In this document: positions 1 to 9,187 of the stretch, in pieces | Layout: each line of letters starts with the position of its first letter | Numbering within the stretch: position 1 is the first letter of the stretch | DNA from: Vicingaceae bacterium | GTDB lineage: Bacteria; Bacteroidota; Bacteroidia; Flavobacteriales_E; Vicingaceae | Length of the DNA: 64,000 bases | Reading direction: 5' to 3' | Assembly (NCBI GenBank): GCA_026003395.1 | Contig: BPHE01000003.1 | Coordinates: 134,810-198,809, forward strand | Notes under the pieces: model-generated | Seen by the model: only the letters and a program-made list of their open reading frames with translations | Told to the model about the DNA's origin: nothing | Database searches by the model: none | Program-made: the position numbers and the translations under genes

Positions 1-2
1 CG

Positions 3-317
3 TTAGAAATGATTTTGGGGGTTAGAATTTTCAGAGAAGAGGCGCCGTCCACGGCATCCATCGTGCCAATTGCATTTCCTTTGATTGCAGGTACCGGCAC
101 CTTGACTACCCTTTTGTCTATGAAAGCCGAATATCAAACACAAAACATCATTGTAGCCATTTTTGTCAATATAATTTTAGTTTATATTGTGTTGAAATCT
201 GCATCAAGATTGGAAAAAATATTGGGCCCGGGAGGAATCAGCATTCTCCGCAAAGTTTTCGGAATTGTATTGTTGGCAATTGCAATTAAACTATTTAAAA
301 CTAATTTAAAATTTTAA
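3..317 (+). CDS. MarC family integral membrane protein, C-terminal part (5' end outside window)
   Basis: The frame is open to the left edge, so this is the last ~105 residues of a longer protein; MarC proteins are usually ~190-220 residues. The visible part has the MarC pattern: a PLIAGTGTLTTLL segment in the second half, a hydrophobic helix (NIIVAIFVNIILVYIVL), then LGPGGISILRKVFGIVLLAIAIK as the last helix. MarC proteins are polytopic inner-membrane proteins of unclear transport function (the historical link to antibiotic resistance was not upheld). The gene converges with gcvP 19 bases downstream. Family assignment is fairly sure; substrate is unknown. Confidence 0.8.
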   Translation, partial: LEMILGVRIFREEAPSTASIVPIAFPLIAGTGTLTTLLSMKAEYQTQNIIVAIFVNIILVYIVLKSASRLEKILGPGGISILRKVFGIVLLAIAIKLFKTNLKF

Positions 318-336
318 AAAAGCCCCGAATTTGCAA

Positions 337-3189
337 TCAATTGACCGTATCCATATATGATTCTATGGGTGCACATGTACAAACTAGGTTTCTGTCTCCA
401 TAGGCATCATTAACTCTTCTGACAGCAGGCCAAAATTTAAAAGTATATAAATGTTCGTCAGGAAAAGCTGCTTCTTGACGGCTATATGGATACTCCCATT
501 TATCGGAACAAACCATTTGCATAGTATGAGGTGCATTTTTTAACGGGTTGTTGGTTTTGTCCATTTTGCCTCCGGCAATCTTTTCAATCTCTTTTTTGAT
601 AGAGATTAAGGCGTTGCAGAATCTATCCAATTCTTGCTTATTTTCGCTTTCTGTGGGTTCTATCATTAGTGTGCCGGCAACCGGAAACGATACTGTAGGA
701 GCATGAAAACCATAATCCATCAATCTTTTGGCAATGTCTATCACATCTACTCCGCCGGATAACTTAAAAGGACGGCAATCCAAAATCATTTCGTGTGCCA
801 CCATGCCATTTCGGTTTGTGTAAAGCACTTTAAATTCTTTCTGCAAAACAGCTTTTAGATAGTTGGCATTCAAGATGGCTATTTCTGTGGCTTGTCGCAA
901 TCCATCCGGTCCTAATAATCGAATATAAGCATAAGAAATAAGTAAGATTAATGCACTTCCCCAAGGTGCTGCAGAAATAGCATGACATCCGGCTTCATTA
1001 TGCAATTTTACAACAGGGTGATTGGGCAAAAAGGGAGCAAGATGCTTTGCGACACAGATGGGTCCCATGCCCGGTCCACCTCCCCCATGGGGAATAGCAA
1101 ATGTCTTGTGCAAATTTAAATGACATACGTCCGCCCCGATCCTGGCCGGATTGGTCAAACCGACTTGAGCATTCATATTGGCACCGTCCATATATACTTG
1201 ACCTCCGTATTGATGTATAATAGAAGTGATTTCCAGAATCTCTTCTTCAAACACACCATGTGTGGAGGGATAGGTAACCATCAAGCAGGCCAGACGGTCG
1301 GCATATTGAGATGCTTTGGCTTTTAAATCGTTAATATCAATATCACCATTTTCTGTACATTTCACCACAACCACCTCCATTCCGGCCATAACGGCACTGG
1401 CAGGATTGGTCCCATGAGCAGAAGCGGGAATTAGTGCTATATTTCGATGTTCTTCGCCTTTTGATTTAAAATATTCCCTGATAACATTCAATCCGGCATA
1501 TTCTCCTTGAGCGCCTGAATTGGGCTGCAACGAAGCTGCATCAAATCCGGTGATTTCACATAGATATTTTTCAAGTTCGGCTATAATTTGACGATAGCCA
1601 TTGGCTTGATCTGAGGGGGCAAAAGGATGAATGGCATTAAATTCAGGCCATGATAAAGGCATAAGTTCAATGGCGGCATTTAATTTCATGGTGCAGGAAC
1701 CTAATGAAATCATACTGTGAACCAAAGATAAATCTTTACTCTCCAAACGTTTGATGTACCTCATCATTTCGGTTTCAGTATGGTAACTTTCAAATACCGG
1801 CAACCTTAAATACTTCGATTGTCGGTATAATTCCTGTGGAATATAAACTTCGACGTTCGAAACTTTGGGAAAACCAACCGTATCAAAAACAGTGGCAAAT
1901 ACCTGAATAATATTTTCAACATCTTCATCGGTTGTAATTTCATCCAATGATATGGTGACATATCCGGGATAAAAATAATTGAAATTCATGCCTTGATTTT
2001 CAGCCACTGATTTTATTTTCATCTTGGTAGCTTCGTCTATTTCAAGCGACAATGTGTCAAAATGATATTTATTTTTCACTTTTATTCCCAAATCTTGCAA
2101 ATGGTGACGCAAGCGGGAGGTTTTGTGATGAATTTCTTTCGCGATATTTTTTAATCCTTCAGGGCCATGATATACTGCATACATACCTGCCATTACCGCC
2201 AACAAAACCTGGGATGTGCAGATATTGGAAGTCGCTCTTTCTCTTTTGATATGCTGTTCTCTTGTTTGAAGAGCCATTCTGTATGCAGGATTACCATCGG
2301 CATCTATTGTTCTGCCAATAATTCTGCCCGGAATATTTCTTTTGAATTCTTCTTTTGTGGCAAAATATGCTGCATGAGGTCCTCCATAACCAAGCGGTAT
2401 ACCGAATCTTTGAGTGGAACCAACAACACAATCGGCCCCCCATTCACCCGGAGGAGTCAACAAACATAAGCTCAGCAAATCTGCCGCCACAGCAACCTTA
2501 ATGTTTATTCCGGATATTTGTTCTATCAAAGTATGAAAGTTGCGAATCTCTCCCCATTTATCGGGATACTGTATGATTAATCCGAAATATTCTTCATTTA
2601 ACCTGCAAGAAAGCACATCTCCAAACACCAGTTCAATACCCAAGGGTTCTGCCCGGGTAATTAAAACGTCGATAGTTTGAGGGAAAAGATTTTCATCGAC
2701 AAAAAATTTTACGGCACGGTTGTTTTTACGAACATTAAAAAACATGGTCATTGCCTCGGCTGCAGCGGTTGCTTCGTCAAGCAAAGAAGCATTGGCTATC
2801 GGAAGTCCCGTAAGTTCTGTAACCATGGTTTGAAAATTGACCAGTGCTTCCAGGCGGCCTTGTGAAATCTCTGCCTGATAAGGTGTATATGCTGTATACC
2901 ATGCAGGATTTTCAAATATATTCCTTTGAATTACCGGAGGGGTAAATGTGCCATAATAGCCCATTCCGATAAAATTTTTAAAAATTTTGTTTTGTGCGGC
3001 CAATTGACGCATATGTTCCAATAAATCTTTTTCGGATAAAGCTTCGGGAATGTTTAACGGTTGATTTAACCGGATTTTGCCCGGAATGGTTTTATCTATT
3101 AACTCATCAATGGATTGAACCCCGATGGTTTCTAACATTTGTTTTTTTTGTTCCTCGTTGATTCCTAAATGACGTTTTGAAAATTTCAT
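337..3189 (-). CDS. gcvP: Glycine dehydrogenase (decarboxylating), P-protein of the glycine cleavage system
   Basis: PLP-dependent decarboxylase that removes the carboxyl group of glycine and passes the aminomethyl group to lipoyl-GcvH in the cytoplasm. At 950 residues it matches the usual single-chain P-protein (two homologous halves). The PLP-lysine motif is visible as HLNLHKTFAIPHGGGGPG in the C-terminal half, and the N-terminal half has the GMGYYGTFTPPVIQRNI and YTPYQAEISQGRLEAL signatures. I chose the ATG at 3187-3189, which gives MKFSKRHLG; a TTG six codons upstream is the only longer option. No gcvT or gcvH is adjacent, so the system is dispersed. The gene is divergent from the DUF3857 gene with 83 bases between starts. 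I saw no glycine riboswitch in that gap. Confidence 0.97.
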   Translation of the reverse strand: MKFSKRHLGINEEQKKQMLETIGVQSIDELIDKTIPGKIRLNQPLNIPEALSEKDLLEHMRQLAAQNKIFKNFIGMGYYGTFTPPVIQRNIFENPAWYTAYTPYQAEISQGRLEALVNFQTMVTELTGLPIANASLLDEATAAAEAMTMFFNVRKNNRAVKFFVDENLFPQTIDVLITRAEPLGIELVFGDVLSCRLNEEYFGLIIQYPDKWGEIRNFHTLIEQISGINIKVAVAADLLSLCLLTPPGEWGADCVVGSTQRFGIPLGYGGPHAAYFATKEEFKRNIPGRIIGRTIDADGNPAYRMALQTREQHIKRERATSNICTSQVLLAVMAGMYAVYHGPEGLKNIAKEIHHKTSRLRHHLQDLGIKVKNKYHFDTLSLEIDEATKMKIKSVAENQGMNFNYFYPGYVTISLDEITTDEDVENIIQVFATVFDTVGFPKVSNVEVYIPQELYRQSKYLRLPVFESYHTETEMMRYIKRLESKDLSLVHSMISLGSCTMKLNAAIELMPLSWPEFNAIHPFAPSDQANGYRQIIAELEKYLCEITGFDAASLQPNSGAQGEYAGLNVIREYFKSKGEEHRNIALIPASAHGTNPASAVMAGMEVVVVKCTENGDIDINDLKAKASQYADRLACLMVTYPSTHGVFEEEILEITSIIHQYGGQVYMDGANMNAQVGLTNPARIGADVCHLNLHKTFAIPHGGGGPGMGPICVAKHLAPFLPNHPVVKLHNEAGCHAISAAPWGSALILLISYAYIRLLGPDGLRQATEIAILNANYLKAVLQKEFKVLYTNRNGMVAHEMILDCRPFKLSGGVDVIDIAKRLMDYGFHAPTVSFPVAGTLMIEPTESENKQELDRFCNALISIKKEIEKIAGGKMDKTNNPLKNAPHTMQMVCSDKWEYPYSRQEAAFPDEHLYTFKFWPAVRRVNDAYGDRNLVCTCAPIESYMDTVN

Positions 3190-3272
3190 GGTAAAAAATT
3201 TTCGCAAATAAACTACTTTTAAGTGGAATTTTTATTTTTTTGTTTATTTGCATCACTATAAACTTTGATATT

Positions 3273-6200
3273 ATGCGCACTTGTATATTTTCATTGATTT
3301 TTCTTTTTATTTTTTTTCCTGAATTAAAGTCAAATGACAACATTTCATTGCTATTAAAAAATGGAAATGTCAAAGAAGCATATAATCTGCTTCAAGAAAA
3401 ATACAATAACAAAACATTGAGTTTTGACGAGTTTTTACAATTTTACTACCTCAAAGAATTTCTCGGAACCGAAACAACAATCAACGATTTTTCTTATTGG
3501 GCAAAACAATCGGCCAATCAATATGCTTATACCTATGCGTTATTTAAATCTCCTGCCGTTATTGGAGAAAACGGCTTGAAAAACAAACATCAGCTGCAGT
3601 ATATCAATGAATTGATCAATGATGACAATTGCCCCGATTTTGTCAAGTCCAGTGCAATTTATGATCTCGCCATTCATTATTTCTACAAACACGATTATAA
3701 AAGAATGAACGAAAATTACGCTCAGATCAAAGCCATTGAAGATTGGCTCATGACCGGTCCATTTTACAATATTTCCGGAAGTGGTATGGATAAAATATAT
3801 GAACCTGAAAAATACGCAAAAAAGGACAAAACTTTCGACACCGAATTTTATGGAAAAGTATTTTGGTTTGATCCTGCATCTGTAAAAAAAGAAGGATGGA
3901 TCACTTTTACTTATAACTTTTCGGTAGGAACAGGTAAAATTTTCTATGCACAAACGTTTATAAATTCTCCTCAAGAACAAGATCTAATTTTGGAATTGGG
4001 CTTCGGTGGAAGCATCAAAATTTTTTTGAATGACTATCCTGTATTTACCGAATATGAAGAAAGGAACTCAGATTTTGGAAATAAATTTATAAAAGTACGA
4101 TTTAACAAGGGATATAACCGGCTTTTGGTAAAGATTGGAACCGAAAATTTAACCGACCCATATTTTTGTATCAGATTATTGAACGAAGACCTGACATTGA
4201 ATACATCCTGCCGGATTGTAAAAGAACCTCAAAATTACACCGGTCAAAATCATCTTGATGTGATTATTATCGACTCTCCCTTGGAGACATTCCTGAAAAA
4301 TCAAACCGAAAAGGCCCCGGAGAATGTATACAACTACATTACGCTGGCCAGATATTACACCCGGATGGGCTATTTTGACGAAGCCATTGACAACATTGAG
4401 AAAGCTTACAAACTTGAACCCGACAACCCATTGGTACTTATCAACAAATTGTATATCTACAACAAAGCCGGTAACAAAGTACAGGCATCCGAAGCCCACT
4501 ATCTTTTGAAAGAAAAATACCCTGAATCTTTGCTTTCATTGCAAGTAGAATTGAAACAACAAATGAGCCGTGAAGAATACGAAGAAGCGCTGAAAACATG
4601 GAATAAAATTGCCGACTTATATCCACAATCACTTGATTATAGAGATTATGTGAATAAAATCGTGTTATATGCCAAACTTGAAAAACTCAATGAAATGGTC
4701 GAGCTCATCAATACTGCTTATGAGAAATTTCCTGACAATTCGGAAATAATCGAATTCAAAGCATTGGTTGAAAAAAAGGTGTACAAAAAACCTTTGAATG
4801 CCATCAAAATATATGAAAAATTCTTGTCAGGCAATTTCAAATATGGAATTCTGAACGATTTAATTGAAGAATATCAAAATTTAAAACAAACTTCAAAAGC
4901 CGAAAAAATAATAAAAGAATATCTTGATGTTTTGCAAATTGATGATTTCTACATTAAAGCCATAAATTTTTATTATGTTCAGCAAAAATACGACGATGCC
5001 TTAAAACTATGCCGAACATTTTTGGCATCCTATCCTTTCAATTCATCCTCGTGGTCTGCCATTGGCAATGTTTTTACCCAACAAAAACAGAAGGATTCGG
5101 CCATATTTTGCTTCAAAAAAGCCATCGAATTTAACCACAACAATTATAATGTTATAGCCAAATTAAGAGAAATTGAAGGGAAAGAACCCTACTTTAACCT
5201 CGATCCTCATTTAAGCATTGATGAATTGAACATTGATCAATTTAATCATCAAAAATTATCCGGAGATTATGCAATTTTATATGATCACAAAACCACGCTT
5301 ATGTATCCCGAAGGTGGCCGGGAATCGATCAATACGCTTGTAATTAAAATTTTAAATCAAAAAGGTATTGAAAACTTCAAAGAATCATACTTATCGGATT
5401 CGGATATCGAAGAACACATCATTATGGATATTTTTTTAATGAAGCCAGATAAAAAGAAAGTTTTTCCAAACATTTACGAAAATAATGAAATCATTTGGCC
5501 ATCCATTGAAGTGGGAGATATACTCTATATCAAATACAAAACACGTTATTATTTCCGAGGCAAAATGTCTAAAAACCTGGATGATTACATTGTTTTTGGT
5601 GAAACTTATCCTTTTTTTAACAGCATACATACCTATATTATACCCAACAACAAAAAAATAAATCTGGAAAAAATAAATTACAAAGAAAAATACGTCAAAA
5701 TAGATTCATTACAAATTCAGGGAGAATCATTTAAAATAATCAAAATTAAATCAGATACACTTTATCAATACACGCCCGAACCATATTGTCCTGCTACAGG
5801 TGAACTTGCACCGGCTTTGCATGTGACTACATTTCAGGATTGGAAGGAAATTTCCGATTGGTATTCTGACCTCACATTTTCAAAATTTGACGAAAATGAT
5901 ATAATTATTGAAAGAAAATTCAAAGAAATATTTCCCGAAGGACATACCCATCTAAAAGATATTGAAAAAGCAGAAAAAATTTACCGCTTTATTACCTCAA
6001 ACATCTCATATCTTTCAAATCCATTGGCACAAAATAATGTTATCCCTCAAAAGGCCTCAAAAACCATTCTAAATAAACTCGGCGATTGTAAAGATTTGTC
6101 GGTTTTATTTGTCACTTTGGCACAAAAAGCCGGTATAAAAAGCCACCTTATTTTAGTCAGATCGCGCAATAAAGTGCAAACGCCCATCAATCAACCCAAC

Positions 6201-7037
6201 TTTATTTTTGATCATTGTATGGTCAAATTTTTTGATGAAAACAACCAAGAATACATCTTGGAATTAACCGATAAAAACAACCCTTTCCTTTGCTTGCCAA
6301 ATTACTCCTTCAAAGTTTGGGCTCTCGACATTCCTTCAAAATCTGTGCAATACGACACATACAAACCTTTTATCATCAATCCGGCAACAAGAAAAAAAGA
6401 ATCAATCATGGCCAATTACAATTTCGACATAAAAGATAATCAAGCCACCGCCCATATACACATCAAAAATTTTGGCAATGATGCTTCAAATCTCCATGTG
6501 GAGTTTGAAGGTAAAACCAACGAAGAAATCAAAAATTACCTTTACAAAAAACTTTCCGAACGATTTGAGAAAACTTTTGAGATTACCGATTTTAAATTTT
6601 ACAAAGATTCTACCGACACGCTGCATATCGTCGTAAATTGCACAATAGACAATTATGCCCAAAAAATCGGAGATCAAAAGATCATACAAATCCCATACTA
6701 CTATTTATTCATTTCTCAAAATGTATTGAATACCGAAAACCGCCAATTTGATTTTGTTTATGAAGAATATGAAACAAAAGACCAAATATCCGACAGCATT
6801 TTAATTTCGTTGTCTTCCGGTGAAAAATTCACCGTCATACCTAAAAATGTATCGCTAACTTTCAATGGCACACAATATTCCCTGACATTCAAAAAAATTA
6901 AAGATAATCAATTAATAATAACCCGTAAAATCCTGGTAAACCGTCAAAACTTCCCGGCCACACTATACCCGGAATTTAAAAAATATGGCAATAAAATAAT
7001 CGAAGCCGAAAAAGAATATATCGGATTCAAACTTTAA
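3273..7037 (+). CDS. Secreted/periplasmic TPR protein with DUF3857 and transglutaminase-like domains
   Basis: 1254 residues from the ATG at 3273, chosen because it begins a signal peptide (MRTCIFSLIFLFIFFPELKS); the frame opens 33 bases earlier without one. Order of parts: signal peptide; a beta-rich region around residues 140-310 whose stretch GSIKIFLNDYPVF...KGYNRLLVKIG resembles galactose-binding-like sandwiches; TPR-type helical repeats around 350-640 (YYTRMGYFDEAIDNIEKAYK); a DUF3857-like beta domain; a transglutaminase-like core with a plausible triad Cys939 (in GDCKDLS), His981 (FDHCMV) and Asp1000 (LTDKN); then a C-terminal DUF3858-like beta domain. Bacteroidota carry many DUF3857/transglutaminase proteins but their substrates are unknown. 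The intact triad suggests catalytic potential, which is inference. It stands alone as a transcription unit. Confidence 0.85.
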   Translation: MRTCIFSLIFLFIFFPELKSNDNISLLLKNGNVKEAYNLLQEKYNNKTLSFDEFLQFYYLKEFLGTETTINDFSYWAKQSANQYAYTYALFKSPAVIGENGLKNKHQLQYINELINDDNCPDFVKSSAIYDLAIHYFYKHDYKRMNENYAQIKAIEDWLMTGPFYNISGSGMDKIYEPEKYAKKDKTFDTEFYGKVFWFDPASVKKEGWITFTYNFSVGTGKIFYAQTFINSPQEQDLILELGFGGSIKIFLNDYPVFTEYEERNSDFGNKFIKVRFNKGYNRLLVKIGTENLTDPYFCIRLLNEDLTLNTSCRIVKEPQNYTGQNHLDVIIIDSPLETFLKNQTEKAPENVYNYITLARYYTRMGYFDEAIDNIEKAYKLEPDNPLVLINKLYIYNKAGNKVQASEAHYLLKEKYPESLLSLQVELKQQMSREEYEEALKTWNKIADLYPQSLDYRDYVNKIVLYAKLEKLNEMVELINTAYEKFPDNSEIIEFKALVEKKVYKKPLNAIKIYEKFLSGNFKYGILNDLIEEYQNLKQTSKAEKIIKEYLDVLQIDDFYIKAINFYYVQQKYDDALKLCRTFLASYPFNSSSWSAIGNVFTQQKQKDSAIFCFKKAIEFNHNNYNVIAKLREIEGKEPYFNLDPHLSIDELNIDQFNHQKLSGDYAILYDHKTTLMYPEGGRESINTLVIKILNQKGIENFKESYLSDSDIEEHIIMDIFLMKPDKKKVFPNIYENNEIIWPSIEVGDILYIKYKTRYYFRGKMSKNLDDYIVFGETYPFFNSIHTYIIPNNKKINLEKINYKEKYVKIDSLQIQGESFKIIKIKSDTLYQYTPEPYCPATGELAPALHVTTFQDWKEISDWYSDLTFSKFDENDIIIERKFKEIFPEGHTHLKDIEKAEKIYRFITSNISYLSNPLAQNNVIPQKASKTILNKLGDCKDLSVLFVTLAQKAGIKSHLILVRSRNKVQTPINQPNFIFDHCMVKFFDENNQEYILELTDKNNPFLCLPNYSFKVWALDIPSKSVQYDTYKPFIINPATRKKESIMANYNFDIKDNQATAHIHIKNFGNDASNLHVEFEGKTNEEIKNYLYKKLSERFEKTFEITDFKFYKDSTDTLHIVVNCTIDNYAQKIGDQKIIQIPYYYLFISQNVLNTENRQFDFVYEEYETKDQISDSILISLSSGEKFTVIPKNVSLTFNGTQYSLTFKKIKDNQLIITRKILVNRQNFPATLYPEFKKYGNKIIEAEKEYIGFKL

Positions 7038-7082
7038 TTGAGAAAAATTCTTGGGATTTTTTTCATTTCAAAAATATTTCCT

Positions 7083-7090
7083 TAAATTTG
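7083..7090 (+). promoter_or_regulatory. Candidate Bacteroidota -7 promoter element (TAAATTTG) for rpmB
   Basis: TAAATTTG fits the Bacteroidota -7 consensus TAnnTTTG and ends 20 bases before the rpmB ATG. I see no well-placed -33 TTG, so support is the motif and its position only. Confidence 0.4.
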
Positions 7091-7110
7091 CCGTCCCAAA
7101 ATTTAAAGAA

Positions 7111-7347
7111 ATGTCAAAAGTTTGTCAAATAACCGGAAAAAAAACAATGAGCGGGAATAATGTGTCGCATTCAAACCGTAAAACAAAACGTAAATTTTTA
7201 CCCAATTTACATGTAAAAAGATTTTATTTGCCAAGCGAAGATAAATGGATAACGCTAAAAGTATCTTCCGCAGGTTTACGTGTAATTAACAAAAAAGGCA
7301 TTGAACAGGCCATTAAAGAAGCCCGCGAAAAAGGATTTATAAAATAA
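7111..7347 (+). CDS. rpmB: 50S ribosomal protein L28
   Basis: 78-residue protein starting [20 protein letters not shown], a classic L28 N-terminus, followed by the basic [12 protein letters not shown] segment and a C-terminal [14 protein letters not shown] stretch. Length matches the family. The ATG at 7111 is preferred over a 20-codon upstream extension that has no L28 similarity and overlaps the likely promoter. L28 binds 23S rRNA in the large subunit. In many Bacteroidota rpmB is followed directly by rpmG (L33) and a DUF4295 gene; here a strong terminator follows instead, so the gene is monocistronic. Confidence 0.97.
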   Translation: MSKVCQITGKKTMSGNNVSHSNRKTKRKFLPNLHVKRFYLPSEDKWITLKVSSAGLRVINKKGIEQAIKEAREKGFIK

Positions 7348-7374
7348 TTTTTACTTATTAACCATTTTATTTCA

Positions 7375-7397
7375 GGGCACAAATCGTGCCCTTTTTT
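7375..7397 (+). terminator. Rho-independent terminator after rpmB
   Basis: Perfect 6-bp stem GGGCAC / GTGCCC with a 5-base loop (AAATC) followed directly by six T. It lies 27 bases after the rpmB stop codon. Confidence 0.92.
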
Positions 7398-7438
7398 ATT
7401 TTTGCCATTTTGGTAATTAAATTTAAATTCCGCCCGGA

Positions 7439-8521
7439 TTGCGTATATTGGTAAATACAAGGCTTTTCAAACATAAAAAAACAGATGGCATTAGTCGTTT
7501 TATGGCTGAGATTCTTCCCAGATTGGTACGGCAACGATCCGGTGACGAATTTATTTTTTTATTTGACAGGCCTTTCTCAAAAAAGTACACTTTTGATTCA
7601 AATGTAAAAGCAGTTTTTTTTCCCCTCCCAACCATTAATAGCAGGACCATTGAATTTTGGTTTGATTATGTTCTGCCTTTATTCGTCCGATATTATCGTC
7701 CACATATTGTTTTCTCTCCCGATGGTTTTATACATCAAAAAGTTGGACAAGAAACTTTAATCAATACTGTACACGATGTCAATTTTCTTTCCAATCCTCA
7801 ATGGATTCCGCAGAAATTCAGGAAATTTTACACATCAACCGTTCCCCGTTATATCCGGGCAAGCGACACCATCATTACCGTCAGCCATTTTTCCAAACAG
7901 GAAATAATTAAATTTTTTCCTGAAAAAAAAGATAACATTTGTGTTGTCTACAACGGATTAACAAAATTTCATGCTACTTCTATCCCATCAAACATTAAAA
8001 TTAAATTACAAAAACCCTTTTTTTTGTATGCCGGTTCGCTGCACGAAAGAAAAAATATAAGCAACACCATCAAAGCATTTTTGCAGTTTAACCAATCTAT
8101 CGGAAACAAATTTTTATTCGTGCTGGCAGGCAAGCAATTTTTTGAAAAAACTGCTTTGACCTACCCGGATGTAATGTTTATTGAAAATCCTTCGGATGAT
8201 ATTTTGGCCGGTTTGTATCAACAATGCATGGCATTAGTCAATTTTTCATTTTATGAAGGTTTTGGATTGCCTGTAATTGAAGCTATGCAATTTAACAAGC
8301 CCTTGTTGTTAAGCGACATTCCGGTTTTTAGGGAAATTACTTCAGGATATGCCATTTATTCAGACCCTTATTCTATAGATTCCATGAAAATTGGTTTTGA
8401 AAAAATCATGCAAAACGAAATAACCTCTGTTTTGATAAAACAATATCCGGCAATTTTACGGAATTTTGATTGGGACATTGCAGCACAAAAAATCAATAAG
8501 ATTTTTGATCATGTCAAATAA
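7439..8521 (+). CDS. Glycosyltransferase family 4-type (GT-B fold) enzyme
   Basis: About 360 residues. The N-terminus (RILVNTRLFKHKKTDGISRF) has the glycine-containing first strand-loop of GT4 enzymes. The C-terminal donor-binding half carries FFLYAGSLHERKNISNTI and the E-x7-E region SFYEGFGLPVIEAM, both typical of retaining GT-B transferases. It should transfer a sugar from a nucleotide-sugar donor to a cell-surface glycan at the cytoplasmic face; acceptor and sugar cannot be read. The best start is TTG at 7439; the next ATG would remove the first ~20 residues, including the conserved N-terminal strand. A TATTTTTG element at 7397-7404 overlaps the end of the rpmB terminator and could drive it. 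The stop overlaps the rnhB start, which suggests coupling. Confidence 0.88.
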   Translation: MRILVNTRLFKHKKTDGISRFMAEILPRLVRQRSGDEFIFLFDRPFSKKYTFDSNVKAVFFPLPTINSRTIEFWFDYVLPLFVRYYRPHIVFSPDGFIHQKVGQETLINTVHDVNFLSNPQWIPQKFRKFYTSTVPRYIRASDTIITVSHFSKQEIIKFFPEKKDNICVVYNGLTKFHATSIPSNIKIKLQKPFFLYAGSLHERKNISNTIKAFLQFNQSIGNKFLFVLAGKQFFEKTALTYPDVMFIENPSDDILAGLYQQCMALVNFSFYEGFGLPVIEAMQFNKPLLLSDIPVFREITSGYAIYSDPYSIDSMKIGFEKIMQNEITSVLIKQYPAILRNFDWDIAAQKINKIFDHVK

Positions 8522-9119
8522 ATTGATAATCCAGTATTCTTCGGTAATGGAAGCCGGCGTCGATGAAGCCGGGCGCGGATGCCTTGCCGGGCCGGTTGTG
8601 GCAGCAGCGGTGATTTTAAACCCCCGTTACGATTGGTCAATGATGAACGATTCAAAAAAACTCACCTCAAAACAAAGAACAAATTTAAGCAACTATATAA
8701 AACAACATGCGCTTGCATGGTCAATAGCTATTGTAGACAACATGGTCATAGACCGAGTGAATATACTTCAGGCAACTTATGCCGCTATGCATCAAGCCAT
8801 CGAAAAATTGTCCGAAACTCCCGAATTGATTCTTGTTGACGGCAATCGTTTCAAACCATTCAAAAACATACCCTATCATTGCATTGTCAAAGGCGACAGT
8901 AAAGTTGCGTCCATAGCAGCGGCTTCGATCCTGGCCAAAACCGAAAGAGATCTGATAATGCAAAAACTCCATGTAAAATATCCTGTTTACCAATGGGACA
9001 AAAACAAAGGATATGGCACTGAAAATCACCGCAATGCCATCTTAAATTACGGATTATCTCCTTATCACCGGCGGTCGTTTAATTGCTTTGGCGATGGTCA
9101 ATTAAAACTGGAATTTTAA
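8511..9119 (+). CDS. rnhB: Ribonuclease HII
   Basis: 202 residues, the usual size. Degrades the RNA strand of RNA-DNA hybrids and incises at single ribonucleotides in DNA. The first catalytic motif is AGVDEAGRGCLAGPV (Asp18-Glu19), followed by LVDGNRF with a catalytic Asp and KGDSKVASIAAASILAKTERD, the most diagnostic HII segment. The start ATG at 8511 overlaps the last codons of the glycosyltransferase gene by 11 bases. A shorter start at the MEAGVDEAGRG methionine (8547) is possible and would keep all catalytic residues. Confidence 0.96.
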   Translation: MSNKLIIQYSSVMEAGVDEAGRGCLAGPVVAAAVILNPRYDWSMMNDSKKLTSKQRTNLSNYIKQHALAWSIAIVDNMVIDRVNILQATYAAMHQAIEKLSETPELILVDGNRFKPFKNIPYHCIVKGDSKVASIAAASILAKTERDLIMQKLHVKYPVYQWDKNKGYGTENHRNAILNYGLSPYHRRSFNCFGDGQLKLEF

Positions 9120-9187
9120 TCCGGCATATAATTTCCTCCAATATACGATTGAAATAATTATTTTTGCCGCAATTGTCAAATTTTAGA

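Noticed and set aside
1120-2865. Several plus-strand frames of 62-100 codons over gcvP
   Set aside because: Antisense shadows of a well-conserved gene; none has a start context or domain.
3190-3272. Glycine riboswitch upstream of gcvP
   Set aside because: The 83-base gap is too short and lacks any conserved aptamer-like stem; it is plain AT-rich DNA.
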